Source: Antedon mediterranea
Lineage: Eukaryota; Echinodermata; Crinoidea; Comatulida; Antedonidae
Direction: 5' to 3'
Length of the DNA stretch: 64,000 nt
Assembly (NCBI RefSeq): GCF_964355755.1
Contig: NC_092671.1
Coordinates: 37,715,304 to 37,779,303 of the forward strand
Under the pieces are notes generated by a model. It saw only the letters and a list, made by a program, of their open reading frames with translations, was not told the origin of the DNA and searched no databases. The translations under genes were made by a program, and so were the position numbers. Each line of letters starts with the position of its first letter. Position 1 is the stretch's first letter. Shown one piece after another: positions 46,185 to 57,802 of the stretch.

Positions 46185-46239
46185 GTATGTATTCAAATAT
46201 TTTAAAACTCTACTTTTTACATTTTTGACAGACTAATAT

Positions 46240-46425
46240 TATGCGCATATCTGCTGGATCCATCCCTTTTTAATTTCACTTTATTATCAAAATTTGTTCG
46301 TTCTTGTTCTTTCTGGGATCCTGCCCGGTCCTTTTCCTCCCAGATTAAGTGTTATTTGTATATGTTATTTCCTATTTATTCAATTGTTGTTTCAAGCTCA
46401 AATGGAGGTAAATAAATGTTTGAAT
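46240..46425 (+). repeat. Possible LINE 3' tail
   Basis: TTCTTTCTGGGATCCTGCCC, CAGATTAAGTGTTATTTGTA and the end GGAGGTAAATAAATGTTTGA follow the pattern of non-LTR 3' UTRs. No second copy in the window. Confidence 0.35.
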
Positions 46426-46759
46426 TTGGAGAAAAAAATCTTTCTATTGTCAGTTTGTTAATTTCATTCTCCAATTTAGAAATTATTTCTTCTTTTCTAC
46501 ACACAGAAAAGACATAAAGCTACTAAATACTCCCACACTGTGAATTCCTCAATACACACAAATTGATTCACAAATAACTAAAGACATTGTTCGATATTTG
46601 CAAAAGGTTACTTGCTATTAATTAGGCATATTGATTTTACAAAGAAATGTTTTCTGTGCTATTAGTACTGTCCTATAATATGACGTCTTATAAGCTACAA
46701 ATATTATGTGTCGTTTAATGATAATCGCTCTACATACAAGTGAAAGCTGATACATTCGT

Positions 46760-46907
46760 AAGCTTAGTCTACACTGACAAAAACAATGTGATGTGCCCAT
46801 ATATAGACATGATGATGTCATATCACTACCATATTTGAGCATATCACTACCATATTTAGGAACATCACTATTTTGTCAAACTAGGTTGATAGTGTATACA
46901 GAGCTTT
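46760..46907. mobile_element. MITE-1 copy 10, complete but shortened left arm
   Basis: Starts AAGCTTAGTCTACACTGACA, with the TATCAAACTTTATG part deleted; ends GATAGTGTATACAGAGCTTT. Confidence 0.8.
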
Positions 46908-48361
46908 TTACTCTCTTCCTTTTGTTATTCAGCATCATTATGTCATTATACTTATTGAATGACTTGAATTTATACTTTTTATTAGACAGTAATTATGATA
47001 TCTATAATAACTAATTATTAATGACTTTATTAACCATATTTTAACCAAAACGGTTTAGGTTTAGTTATTAATGGGATATTTTTCTTCTGCCGTAGGCCTA
47101 TCATGGTCCTATTTCATTTATAGGTCCAAGGCTGTATCTTCATTATAACTGTATAATTTAAATAACAAATGACAGTTATAATAATAGTGTAATTTCTCTA
47201 TGTATTATGTCTCAAAACATAGAGTCATGTAAAATTTCACATTGAGGTAATTTGTCAAACCCAAAGGCAGATCCAAATTGGGGCCTAGAATAAAAAGAGA
47301 ACTGTAAATGTGTTCAATCTTCATTAATGAATGTTGCAAGATTTACAATGATGTATATTTTGAGAATCGCTTATCTCATTCGACTAAAAACGACCTACAA
47401 AACATATTTTTATTGCAATTTATTATTACTATAATCTAAATGTTAAAATATGTTCCTTTTAAATGCAGATATTTTATTGTCAAATTTTCTCAAATAAATT
47501 CTGTTTATTACAGTAAAAATGTATATTTATTTTCTATAATTTTGTCGTGAAATTGTAAAAAATAAGATATATATAAGGGAATTTAATTGATGAATCTGTA
47601 ATGTATTCTCACACTACCGTCCCAGGAGAGTTTAATTTTAATGGTTATTTTGCGAGTTTAAATTGGTATCTAGCATCAAATTACCCTTGACGACGGACTG
47701 TTACGGTAGTCTATTATATTGTTAACTGCATATGTACAGTTTGTGTACAATTTCGATAAAGCTAAAACCCCTGCTTACTTGATCATGCATGTTGCATCAA
47801 CACTAACATTCTAACATATCTCTACTGACACGTGACAGATTCCAAACAAAAATTACTTTTCCATCAACAAATTCCAACAAGATTGTTACAAGGTTTACAG
47901 AGAGACTAACAATTTCATATAATCTGCTCAATTCTACATTTCTTTTGATTGTGTTGGGAAACGAAGGGCGTATTGATTGATTGATTTTTTTCAATGTGAT
48001 ATGACATATGCGACAGAAGCTTTGGGAGTGTAAAGATGTCGTAGATCCCCACGGAATTGGAAACTTAAGAAGTTCATTGCGGAGACCCTTCATTAAGCAA
48101 ATTAGCATTGCCACTGAATTTTAATGAGATTGATTGAACCGTATTCCTAGTTTATCATTCATTAGCTATGCAAGGAGATACCGTGGAGTGACCAGATTTT
48201 AAATCGTAGAGTAGCCTAAAAGTTCAGCGACCACCTTATATCAATTATATTGGCACATTGTCGGCAGCTTTTTCGATATCGCTACAAGGAGTTTCTGCTA
48301 CTGTGCGATACTTTAAGGAGTTTTTTTTAATGAAATCTTACATTTGGATAAAATATATGAG
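46908..48361. other. Upstream flank of first exon 6
   Basis: No repeat recognised. A 103-codon minus-strand frame (47803-48114) has no known domain. The stretch 47760-48360 is less AT-rich and free of repeats, as expected for a promoter and 5' leader, but no core motif is assignable. Confidence 0.3.
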
Positions 48362-48373
48362 ATGAAATGTTAG
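48362..48373 (+). promoter_or_regulatory. Minimal upstream ORF overlapping first exon 6 start
   Basis: ATGAAATGTTAG encodes Met-Lys-Cys-stop and overlaps the main ATG at 48367 in another frame. Leaky scanning or reinitiation would decide which is used. Confidence 0.35.
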
Positions 48374-48426
48374 TTGTTACTCAAAAGAAAGCTGAAGAGG
48401 ATGTCGAAAAACCAAGGAAACAGCAG
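48367..48426 (+). CDS. DPP6/DPP10-like: Alternative first exon 6 of DPP6/DPP10-like gene
   Basis: Twenty codons, MLVVTQKKAEEDVEKPRKQQ, end at CAG|GTAAGT, a perfect consensus donor in phase 0. Joined to exon 2 it reads ...PRKQQ-ELVGG. The charged Lys/Glu pattern and the glutamines at the junction resemble the short human DPP6 N-terminus as I recall it. The ATG has G at -3. This has the best splice site of all the candidates and shows coding composition throughout. The intron to exon 2 would be 12.5 kb. Confidence 0.7.
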
Positions 48427-49585
48427 GTAAGTACCATGTATTTCTTCAAACTTCTTCAACAAATTTCTTCTTTATAAACTCTGATTAATATTTTTTTTTT
48501 GAAAATTCAGAAGATGAAATTAATATTGCTATCTATGTTAGGAAAATTATAAAAAAAAAAATGATATTGATATTTATAATTTATATTGTACTGTAAATTA
48601 GTTTCTTATAGCAAATTATATCTGTTGTAAATTGAGTTTGTTTATATTGGTTATAATCATGTGTGGTTGTTAAAATTTGACAATGTCCTGTCAAAGTATA
48701 TGAAAAGAAGAGAGGCTCTGAATTTGATTGAAGAGAAATGATGAAGGAATAGGAAAAAATTGTTGATACAGAAGTTTAAAACGAGTCTCAGCTTTTTAGA
48801 AAAGAGATAATATTATTGTTTGATAATAATCTATAGAATTTGATGTTTTAATGAAGTCAGACATCAAATTATATCCTTCTCTTGTTATTGGCTGTATCTG
48901 TGTATAGATTGTACAGGTGTCAATCTTATGGATGAATAAACAGGTGGTAAATAACGTTACGCTTGATCGCTTGTTATCTTTGTATATCTAATTCATTTAT
49001 TTCATGTGAATCTATTTCTAGTCGTATTGAATTATGATCGTCAAAATAAGCAGAACGTTCTTATTTTGTTGACGGGTCAATCTTTATTTAACCTTTATTG
49101 ACCTCAAAGTAATTATACTTTGATTAGACTTAATTAGAAATAGTATTTGAATATACCTTGTGCTGGAAACATTTAATTGAGCACGGACACCTGTCCTAGT
49201 TAATTAGTCAAAGTCAACAATGAACAATAGACTCACAGACAGTAATGCAACATCACAATTAAGTAGACGTAAAAAAAAGTACATAAGAAGTTCTTCATCA
49301 ATATTGTGGTAACCTCTTTACTAGTGCGAGCGATGGCGCAAAGAAAAATTGTTGTTTACAGTATTTTTTTGGTAAAAATGGTTTTATTTATTTCAGTATA
49401 AAATAATGCAAAAAGCATCAAAAGCTGAAAGCATTGTATTTATAAAAATATAAATAATATTGGCTGCACACAAAAAACAACAAACGTCAATCATATCAAT
49501 ACAATATCATAGCAATAGAAAAACACAACAATTATGAATACATATTGCGCATAAAATCATTGCCATTTACTAAAATATATAACTA
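48427..49585. other. Intron, nothing recognised
   Basis: AT-rich with no repeat or exon signal. The intron segment directly after the donor is not repetitive. Confidence 0.4.
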
Positions 49586-49589
49586 GAAT

Positions 49590-49676
49590 ATATATATAAC
49601 TGCAAAATGGCCTATTTAAAGTCTGATTTTTTTAATCTTCATTTTTCATGTTTTTGGGACACAATACATCTTTAAA
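49590..49676 (-). mobile_element. MITE-2 end fragment
   Basis: TGCAAAATGGCCTATTTAAA, GTCTGATTTTTTTAATCTTC and the end GGGACACAATACATCTTTAA form one end of a minus-oriented copy. Confidence 0.7.
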
Positions 49677-50705
49677 AAATCAATGCTTCTTTTTTTAGTA
49701 TGTAGAAGTAAGGACAAATTTAAATACCCCCCAAAAAAATTTTTTTTTTTCAATATTGATATCTGTGTGTGCTAATTTTTTTTGTAATGTAATGGTTATG
49801 ATAAAAACAAAATATAAGTTTTGTTTTCACTCGTGTATTTTTCATGCACAACAAATTAGAAACTAGACTACAAAGGTGACTTAAAACAGAGTGTGAATTG
49901 TTTGATTGATTGATTATTGTAAATGAAACCTAGAAATGCTAAATGATTATTCAAATGTTGATACATACTAAGTGACTATGTTTAACATGCCATCATCAAT
50001 TACCAATACACATTCATCTTAATTTGAACAGTCTAATCACTTATTTTGTTTCTCTCAAATTCTAATTTTTTTATTTAGGAAGAAAGAGAACATTTCTTTC
50101 ACCAAATTAATAATAATAAAAAAAAATTGTTAGAATTTACTTTGTTGGAAACTTAATGCAAAAATTATTTAATTTATTCATTTTTTGTTTTAAAACAAAA
50201 TTGTTTGAATTAAAAAACAAAAAAACTAAATGCTACAAAAAATTATTTGATTATTCATTTTTTATTCAAATTTTTATACAAAATAAATAAATAAAATGCA
50301 AAGAAAGTTGGTAATTTGTCAACAAATTATTGATAAGTTTAATTTTTTTTAAATAAAATTAAATAAATTTTTATCTACAGGATTGAACTGAGCGATGTAA
50401 AGCTTTTTTAATCTTGTTTTCTAGCTGAGACTATTATTATAATAACTTATTTATTTATTATATATTTATATTTATTGATTTATTAATTTCATGTAAAATA
50501 TAGCACATACAATATTTATGTTGTCTCTGTGGATTTGTTAAATATTAATGCTAATTAGTTCGTACATCATTGTATTACGAATATGTCTTAAATAGTTGAT
50601 GAAGGTTAAATATATAATTCAATTTTAACTCATCAAACATAGAGTTATGTTTTTATTTCATAAGGCATGTTTTGCTTCACTGATATTATAAATGTGGTTG
50701 CATAT
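49677..50705. other. Very AT-rich intron
   Basis: Low-complexity A/T runs throughout. No feature supported. Confidence 0.4.
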
Positions 50706-50710
50706 ATTTT

Positions 50711-50797
50711 AAGCTCTGTGTACACTATCAAACTTTGTGATGTGCCCATATATGGACATGATGATGTCATATCACTACCATATTTGGACATATCACT
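50711..50797. mobile_element. MITE-1 left half (copy 11a)
   Basis: AAGCTCTGTGTACACTATCA through TATCACTACCATATTTGGAC, then stops where the 50-bp minisatellite begins. No matching right half follows it. Confidence 0.8.
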
Positions 50798-50810
50798 AAA
50801 TAAAATCTGA

Positions 50811-51211
50811 AATGTATTGTGTGTATACGCATACAGGGATGTACCTGTCTACGGGGTGTCAATGTATTGTGTGTATACACATACAAGGATATACCTGTCT
50901 ACGGGGTCTGAAATGTATTGTGTGTATACACATACAGGGATGTACCTGTCTACGGGGTGTCAATGTATTGTGTATACACATACAGGGATGTACCTGTCTA
51001 CGGGGTGTCAATGTATTGTGTGTATACACATACAGGGATGTACCTGTCTACGAGGTGTCAATGTATTGTGTGTATACACATACAGGGATGTACCTGTCTA
51101 CGGGGTGTCAATGTATTGTGTGTATACACATACAGGGATGTACCTGTCTACGGGGTGTCAATGTATTGTGTGTATACACATACAGGGATGTACCTGTCTA
51201 CGGGGTGTCAA
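50811..51211. repeat. 50-bp minisatellite, eight units
   Basis: Units start AATGTATTGTGTGTATACAC and contain GGGATGTACCTGTCTACGGG. The fourth is 48 bp. Because the unit has no stop codon and its length is not a multiple of three, all three forward frames stay open and mimic long ORFs. Confidence 0.95.
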
Positions 51212-51245
51212 CGAATGAAAGATGTGGAGGTTTAATTGCTGTGTC

Positions 51246-51408
51246 AAGCTCTGCCTACACTATCAAACTATAATTTGACAAAAAAGTGTGATGTGCCCAA
51301 ACATGGTAGTGATATTTTCAAAATATGGTGGTGATATGACATCATCGTGTCCATATATGGGCACATCACATTTTTTTGTTAACGTTTGATAGTGTAGACA
51401 GAGCTTTA
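51246..51408. mobile_element. MITE-1 copy 11b, complete
   Basis: AAGCTCTGCCTACACTATCA to GATAGTGTAGACAGAGCTTT, reverse orientation, two core units. Confidence 0.9.
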
Positions 51409-51744
51409 GGGATGGCCCTTAGTCTTTAGCACAGCATCCATGAAAATAATTTGTTATTTTGATAGCATTAACATATATTCCATAAGTGACTGTTTGTAAG
51501 AAAGCAGCTTGTTCATTTACAGTGTTCACGCTCCATTTCTTTCCTCAGTTTGTTCATATTGATCTTTGCTTGGGCTAATTTATTTTATATGCAAATGTTC
51601 TAATGACTTTCGTATTCATGTATTATAATTTTTTTTAAACGATTCTATGTTACAATAATGTTATTTTGTGTCAGCTATATTGAAAGTATGTTTTTGTTTT
51701 TTATATTATTAACTTTATCATCATCTATATTATATATATTTTTT

Positions 51745-51938
51745 GTAATAATTAGTCACTGGTTGGAGGTACACACCTAATTGGTGACAGTGGCTTAGGC
51801 TGCTTTTGTGCTTTCCTGGCAGATAGTGAATATTATTTTATATTTTCTTTTGCGTTGTGTTTGTTTAATTTGTTGATTTGTATTATATTTTGTAAAATGT
51901 ATCTTGCCTTGACTGAATAAATAATAATAATAAAAATA
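51745..51938 (+). repeat. LINE 3' tail
   Basis: GTACACACCTAATTGGTGAC, GGCTGCTTTTGTGCTTTCCT and TTGCCTTGACTGAATAAATA end in an AATAATAATAAAAATAAT run. A second shorter tail-like stretch ends CAATAAATAAATTTCAATTC near 52135. Confidence 0.5.
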
Positions 51939-52139
51939 ATTAGATTATTATTATTATTATTATTAAGTGTAAATAACTTGATAAATTGACTTTAAATGAT
52001 AATTGATATCCGTTTTTGTATGTAACTCTGCACATGGAGTTGAAATATATTTCATCCATGCTCTGCAATACTGTTTAGGCCTTTGTTCAAATTCAATCTG
52101 TATTTTATTTTACGATTGCAATAAATAAATTTCAATTCA

Positions 52140-52900
52140 TGTTTATATGATTTGTTCTATGTACGTATAATACATGTAGTTTATTCATTAGCTAATTAAT
52201 TATACTTTTTATATCAGTATATAGTATTTTTCATATAGTAAATTATTGCATTGTAACATAATAAGTAATAAGTTGATTTCTCAATGGTTAAAATTAAATT
52301 TATTATAATTTATTTAATAGATAAATAATAATTATTGTTTATTTATTCATTTTATTTATTTTTGTATTTGTTTTATACTTGTTTATTTATATTTATTTAT
52401 AAGATACCTTTTATTTTTCATAGAAATTATACATTTATAAATCTAGATTGGCATGAACATGTAAAAATAAATATACTAAAATAGCACGTTTTAGATGAAA
52501 GCGCAATCGCTTTGACACTGACTTAAGACGCATTCTTTCTTAATGTCTATTTTGACCCCTTCTAAAGGTTCTCAATGCCAAGTTGTCGTAAAAAAATATT
52601 ATAATATTTTTAATGCATATTATTGTGTTGGTTTTCTAGATCGGTTTGTTGTAGGGAACCAGAGTAATTAACATGTATCTATAGAGGGCGTCAGTCTGCA
52701 ATTTTTATTTTAATTTTCTAAGAATAGGATGTTTGAGGGCAGTGTAGTAGTATGTTGAAATCTGGCCAATTCATTTATTAAGTAGGATATTGAAGTATTT
52801 ATAGAGGGCTCACTTAAACCAAAATCTTAGTTTAAGTAAAGATGTAAAAAAAAACACGATCTACAAATTGATTAATATACTATGATATTTGTATTTTTAA
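52140..52900. other. Intron, nothing secure
   Basis: A seven-codon ATG frame ending at GTA|GTATGT near 52750 (MFEGSVV) is in phase 0 but too short to support. Confidence 0.4.
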
Positions 52901-52902
52901 TT

Positions 52903-53204
52903 AAAGATGTATTGTCCTCCTGAAAAAATAATTCTTAAAATTTTTTTGTTGGCTATGCCTTTTTAATGTAACACAATAGTTATCCACTTTGAACACAAAT
53001 CCGGGGAAAAAATGTTTGACCTAAAAAACTGTGATTTTAAGCAAAAAATATGTCAATTTTGATTGAATTTAACCATTAATTTTGTCATTTTTTCTGTTTT
53101 TGTTCCTACAAAAGTAACTTTATTAAAACTACAAAATAATCAAATTCAAATTTGATTTAATTAATCTTTATTTCATGTTTTTGGGGGACAACACATCTTT
53201 GAAA
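52903..53204 (-). mobile_element. MITE-2 copy, complete
   Basis: From TTAAAGATGTATTGTCCTCC to TTTTTGGGGGACAACACATC, minus orientation. Confidence 0.85.
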
Positions 53205-53790
53205 GTAAATAGATAGCCCTAGTAGTACTGTAGTAGGATTGGTTTTTCTATATAAATAAAATAGATATATCACATCATATTTCAAAACCAAAATAGGTCT
53301 AGTATGTTATGATGGGTTTGTATAAACCAAGTGTTAATATATTCTAATCTTATTATATCATCATGTACACATGTTTATCTATGTGCACACGATTCCCCCC
53401 CCCCCCCTTCTCCTTTTTGATTGTCTGAATGAAGAATATAATGCAAGGCTGCCCTCTACATTCAATAACTATTCTCTTTAAAGTTTCCCAGCTTATCCTA
53501 TAATCAAGACTTTACAATGCAAGTGTGATGCCGCACAAGGAACAATACATTACACACTCTTCTATAATCAGCTAATTAACTTGTATTCAACCTGTGACAA
53601 TAGCTTCTTTCAGTGATTAAACTAATAGACCTAGAGGACTTCTTGTTTTTGTCAACATTATTTGCCAACGGGAATATTAACTGTAAACTTGTTTTACTTG
53701 AATCAACCAAAGATGCATCTATGAAATATCAGTTTAGAAATACGACATCAAAAAGTTTGTTTAGATATTTAGAAAAGTTATTTAGACAGA

Positions 53791-53868
53791 ATGAGGACTT
53801 ACGCGACTATTGAGGGAAGTGGTGTTACTAAAGATAGCCAGTCTATGGGACTGTTAGGCTGGTTCCAG
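53791..53868 (+). CDS. DPP6/DPP10-like: Candidate alternative first exon 7 of DPP6/DPP10-like gene
   Basis: Twenty-six codons begin MRTYATIEGSGVTKDSQS and end MGLLGWFQ at CAG|GTAGGA, phase 0. Joined to exon 2 it reads ...GWFQ-ELVGG. The ATG has A at -3. Composition is balanced (Gly, Ser, Thr, Asp, Lys), unlike the surroundings, and the last eight residues are hydrophobic, which would bring an aromatic cluster close to the membrane. The donor is weaker than those at 27980 and 48367. A second in-frame ATG near the end could give a short MGLLGWFQ form. It is the closest first exon to exon 2, 7 kb upstream. Confidence 0.52.
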
Positions 53869-54496
53869 GTAGGAAATAACACTAACTTTGTTTAGGGATT
53901 TTACTTGGGCTACATGACTGGTAGTAGTAGGTGCTTGGTTTCTAAATATAAAGTGATCCAAACATATTTGCAGCCGTTGTTGAAATAAATTTTTGCATTT
54001 TAGCTTAAAATGCATATCATAACTGGTTAAATGATCGTAACGCATCATAATTGATTGACTTTACCATTGATTTAAGAATGCCAGGATATGATGTGTTGGT
54101 CCTGTATTCTCCCGCATATAAATAGGAAGTACGATATTTAACCAGATTTCCATAAAGCAATCTGGCTTATGTATGGCCATGGAGTAAATTCTTTACTCCA
54201 TGGTATGGCATAATGTAAGGTTGTATGGTATTGATATTACCTCAGTATGATATTTAATCTTTAGCCCATGGGGGTATATTTATATACCTGCACAAATTAT
54301 ACTTGATAATTTCCATAACATATTGCTATGAGTAAGATATGATGATGTTATTTCTTGGTGAAGTCAGTTCTGCTCTGATTCCAGATGCTTAGAATTCTAC
54401 TAGATCATTATAGATATTGTCTTGTCGTTAGCCCATTGATTGTTTAGTTCATTAAAGTGCAATTTAATTAAAGATTTATCATCATCATCATTTCAA

Positions 54497-54658
54497 AAGC
54501 TCTGTCTACACTATAAAACTAGTTTGACAAAAAAGTTTGATGTGCCCTAATATGGTAGTTTATATGTTTAAATATAGTAGTGATATGACATGATGTCCAT
54601 ATATGGGCACATCACATTTTTTTGTCACATAAAGTTTGATAGTGTGGACAGAGCTTTA
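54497..54658. mobile_element. MITE-1 copy 12, complete
   Basis: AAGCTCTGTCTACACTATAA to GATAGTGTGGACAGAGCTTT, reverse orientation. Confidence 0.9.
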
Positions 54659-55101
54659 TACTCTTATATTATATAATAGGCTGGTACTACAGTGAGGACT
54701 CTGCAGAGTCAGTATAGTATTTTGAAAATCTAATAGATTTATAATGATTTATAATTGAATATTGAAATATATTGAATGATTTTAGAGGATTTGTGAGTCA
54801 CTTGACTGTAATTTTTTTCGCTTTTTGGTAATTTAGACTTCTTTTGTATGTTTTGGTACGTTTTTGCATTAACTTCAATTTTATTCAATTCATCTTTTAT
54901 TGGTCTAATTTATATAAAAATAAAAATCAGGAAATCCTTGTTAATACACTTAAGTTTAAAATACACGACAAATGTTTAAAACAATACAAAGAAGAACCGA
55001 CAAAATGTATGCATATTGTGTCGTCCGAGAATCCAACAAAAATACACAATCCAGTATGTCTCCTGCACAATCAATGTATGAATGAATGTAACTTATTCAT
55101 A

Positions 55102-55270
55102 TAGCTCTTTCTACACTATCAAACTCTATGTGACAGAAAAAAATGTGATGTGCCCATATATGGACATGAAGATGTCATATCACTACCATATTTGGGCATA
55201 TCACTACCATATTTGGGCACATCACACTTTTTTTTCTCAAACTAGTTTGATAGTGTGGACAGAGCTTTAG
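55102..55270. mobile_element. MITE-1 copy 13, complete
   Basis: TAGCTCTTTCTACACTATCA to GATAGTGTGGACAGAGCTTT, forward orientation, two core units. One of the best-preserved copies. Confidence 0.9.
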
Positions 55271-55692
55271 GTCCTAGATCAAAGCAAATCAAAATCTCTC
55301 TAATGTTTAGGATAGTATTGTAATACATTTGATAATGAAACTGTAGATGTTGAAGAAGGATGATACCAAACGTTATCATCAATTTAAGTTGCCTATGTTT
55401 GACTTGAGGCAACTCTCTTTGGTAATTAATCTATAGATTACGTATTATAATCTTTCAACCTGAAATAGAGTTTCGTAAAAACGCTATTGTGGATGTAGAA
55501 TTGAAGCTAGCTTACAAAAACCCAAGAGAAATCAAGATCGTATCCAAAATTAATTGCATTGAAATCCACAATTAGTCATTGTTATTACCAAACGACTGCA
55601 AATATATTACATTTTTGTAGTGTTCCTTTAACCCATTTGTTAAGTATACAATTTCCATATGGTTGCCAGGAATGACATTCAGTTATGATTGT

Positions 55693-55765
55693 AAAGCTTG
55701 GTTCCCACTAGAACGTAACGCAAGGACGTAAACGCAACGCAAGCGTTTTAACCAATGACAAGTTA
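55693..55765. mobile_element. MITE-3 copy 2, left half
   Basis: AAGCTTGGTTCCCACTAGAA, then AACGCAACGCAAGCGTTTTA. Cut off by the LINE relic that follows. Confidence 0.7.
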
Positions 55766-55773
55766 TAGACAGT

Positions 55774-55822
55774 TTTGTCTTCTTTGTATTGTATATGGCA
55801 GAAAATTGAATTTTAAAAATAA
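55774..55822 (+). repeat. Tiny LINE 3' relic
   Basis: GTTTTGTCTTCTTTGTATTG then TATATGGCAGAAAATTGAAT match the very end of the LINE at 40700-40730. It is an extreme 5' truncation that seems to have landed within MITE-3. Confidence 0.6.
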
Positions 55823-55897
55823 TCTATTTGTGTACAAGGCATTTTCCCAGTAGTAAACACATTCATTAATTATTCTATTGACTTAATATCCTTAGCT

Positions 55898-56084
55898 TAA
55901 AGATATATTGTCCCCCTAAAAAAATATTTTCTTCAAATTTTTTTTTGAATAATGCCATTTTAATGTCACATAATAGTTATTCACTTTGACCAAAAACTGG
56001 ATCGAAAAACTGCAAAATAGCTTATTTAAAGTCTGATTTTATTAATCTTCATTGTTTATGTTTTTAGGGGACAATACATCTTTG
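55898..56084 (-). mobile_element. MITE-2 copy, internally deleted
   Basis: Both ends are present (TTAAAGATATATTGTCCCCC and GGGGACAATACATCTTTGAA) but only about 187 bp remain. The deletion joins ACTGGATCGAAAAACTGCAA. Confidence 0.85.
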
Positions 56085-56478
56085 AAATTGATATTAGGTT
56101 ATTATCAAATATAATCTACATTGATAACCAGAAAGAGTAAGTTTAATAGTCGTGATTTTTAGAACCCTGCTTATTTGGCCAAGGTCAGAAATAAGCCATC
56201 CTATAATAAAAAAGAAAGTCAAGATAATTTTTCAAATAGATTCACCCCAGAGCTACTCTTTAAATATCATTAGATATCAACACTATTGGTACAAGTTAGA
56301 TTTACACTTTGCTAATTACTTGGCATTTATGGATTACAAGGTATTGACGTCAGATCGTTTTAATTGTTTTTTCGTCGTCCTATTTCAAATTAATCATTGT
56401 TTTTAACAGTTGTTGTTTACGATATGTTGGTTATTACTTGCTCTGCCATATTTATCATAATTTTTTGTAATGGAATCT

Positions 56479-56622
56479 AAAGCTCTGTCCACACTATCAA
56501 ACTTCATGTGACAAAAAAAGTGATGTGCCCATATATGGACATGATGATGTCATATCACTACCATATTTGGGCACATCAGACTTTGTTTGTCAAACTAGTT
56601 TGATAGTGTAGACAGAGCTTAA
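56479..56622. mobile_element. MITE-1 copy 14, complete, one core unit
   Basis: AAGCTCTGTCCACACTATCA to GATAGTGTAGACAGAGCTTA. It shows the shortest intact arrangement of arms and core. Confidence 0.9.
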
Positions 56623-56849
56623 GTAAAACAATTTTGTAAATAAAAACTAAGTCATATTTTCTTTTTCTAATTGTTGTGCATATCACACAATATATAAATT
56701 TAAACATTAAAGATTAGTACTTATAGTATTATGCTATATTTAACTTTTAGTACCATATTGTACTGAAACTATGAAATAAATGCTTTTTGTTACATATTTA
56801 GGTAAATATAGATTTCCTACTTTTAATGCTTAATTATCGATTTATTAAA

Positions 56850-57235
56850 ATCAAATTTTACCTGAAAGCTTCAAGAAAATAATGGCATTACGTATGTGGA
56901 TGTCATAAAATATATTTTTACAATTTCCATTTGTTAATGTACTTTAAAAATCAGATAACTAACGAGTTTAAAGAGGAAAAATAATTTTTGGACTCTTATA
57001 TTTATAGTTTAATGTGGTCATATGACGTAAAATTTCAATAATTATACGACATTATTTTTACATGTAATGCAGACGTTCTGTGATTTGAGTGACTTTAAAA
57101 GAGGAGTTTAAAGATGAAAAAAATCATTTTTGGACTTGGATATAAATAATTTAATGGTCATATGACATTATTTTTACATGTAATGCAGACATTTCGTGAT
57201 TTGAGTGACTTTAAAACGAGGAAGAATGTCTGTTT
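56850..57235. repeat. Local duplications (GCTTCAAGAAAATAATGG and GTAATGCAGAC blocks)
   Basis: The first 145 bp match blocks at 58720 and 58880. From 56975 a 110-130 bp unit, with GACATTATTTTTACATGTAA and GTGATTTGAGTGACTTTAAA, occurs twice in tandem. Confidence 0.75.
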
Positions 57236-57476
57236 TTGAGTCATTACAAAATCCATAAACGCATCACATTACAATTTGAATATTGAAGGCTTTATTAACC
57301 GTCTCCTGAAGCCTGTAGCATTCTGAATGTGAAGGTATATCATAGCGATCATTTACATTCATATTTGTTATGATCATCATTACTCAAAGTGTTATTGATA
57401 CTGAAAAGCTAGATATTGCGCTTGTTTATAGGTCTAGATGGCGCTGTAGGTTAACGAAAATTTTAAAAAATTGATT

Positions 57477-57802
57477 TTAAAGATATATTGTCCACCTGAA
57501 AAAATAATTTTAACAATTTTTTTTTATTATGCCATTTTAATGTTGCATAATAGTTATTCATTTTGACAAAAAACTGGATCCAAAAAAACCTGAAAAAATG
57601 TAATTTAAAGCAAAAAATACTTAAATTGTCTGTCAAACAAATGAGTTTTTGGTTAGAATAAACAGTTTATTTTGTCTATTTATAAGTGAAATAATATTTT
57701 TTGGGGGTTTTTTTTAGAAGTATATAGAAGTGAATAACTTTTATTAAAACTGCAAAATGGCCTATAAAAAGTTTGATTTTATTATTAGACAATACATATT
57801 TA
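57477..57802 (-). mobile_element. MITE-2 copy, complete
   Basis: TTAAAGATATATTGTCCACC to the eroded end TAGACAATACATATTTAAC, minus orientation. Confidence 0.75.

Noticed and set aside
47803-48114. 103-codon minus-strand ORF
   Set aside because: No motif recognised and no splice or repeat support. It lies in the presumed promoter region of first exon 6.
50812-51273. Three overlapping repetitive ORFs of 105-153 codons
   Set aside because: They are produced by a 50-bp minisatellite whose unit lacks stop codons in every forward frame.
56152-56406. 84-codon ORF with a MDYK-GTATTG end
   Set aside because: Poor donor and no domain.
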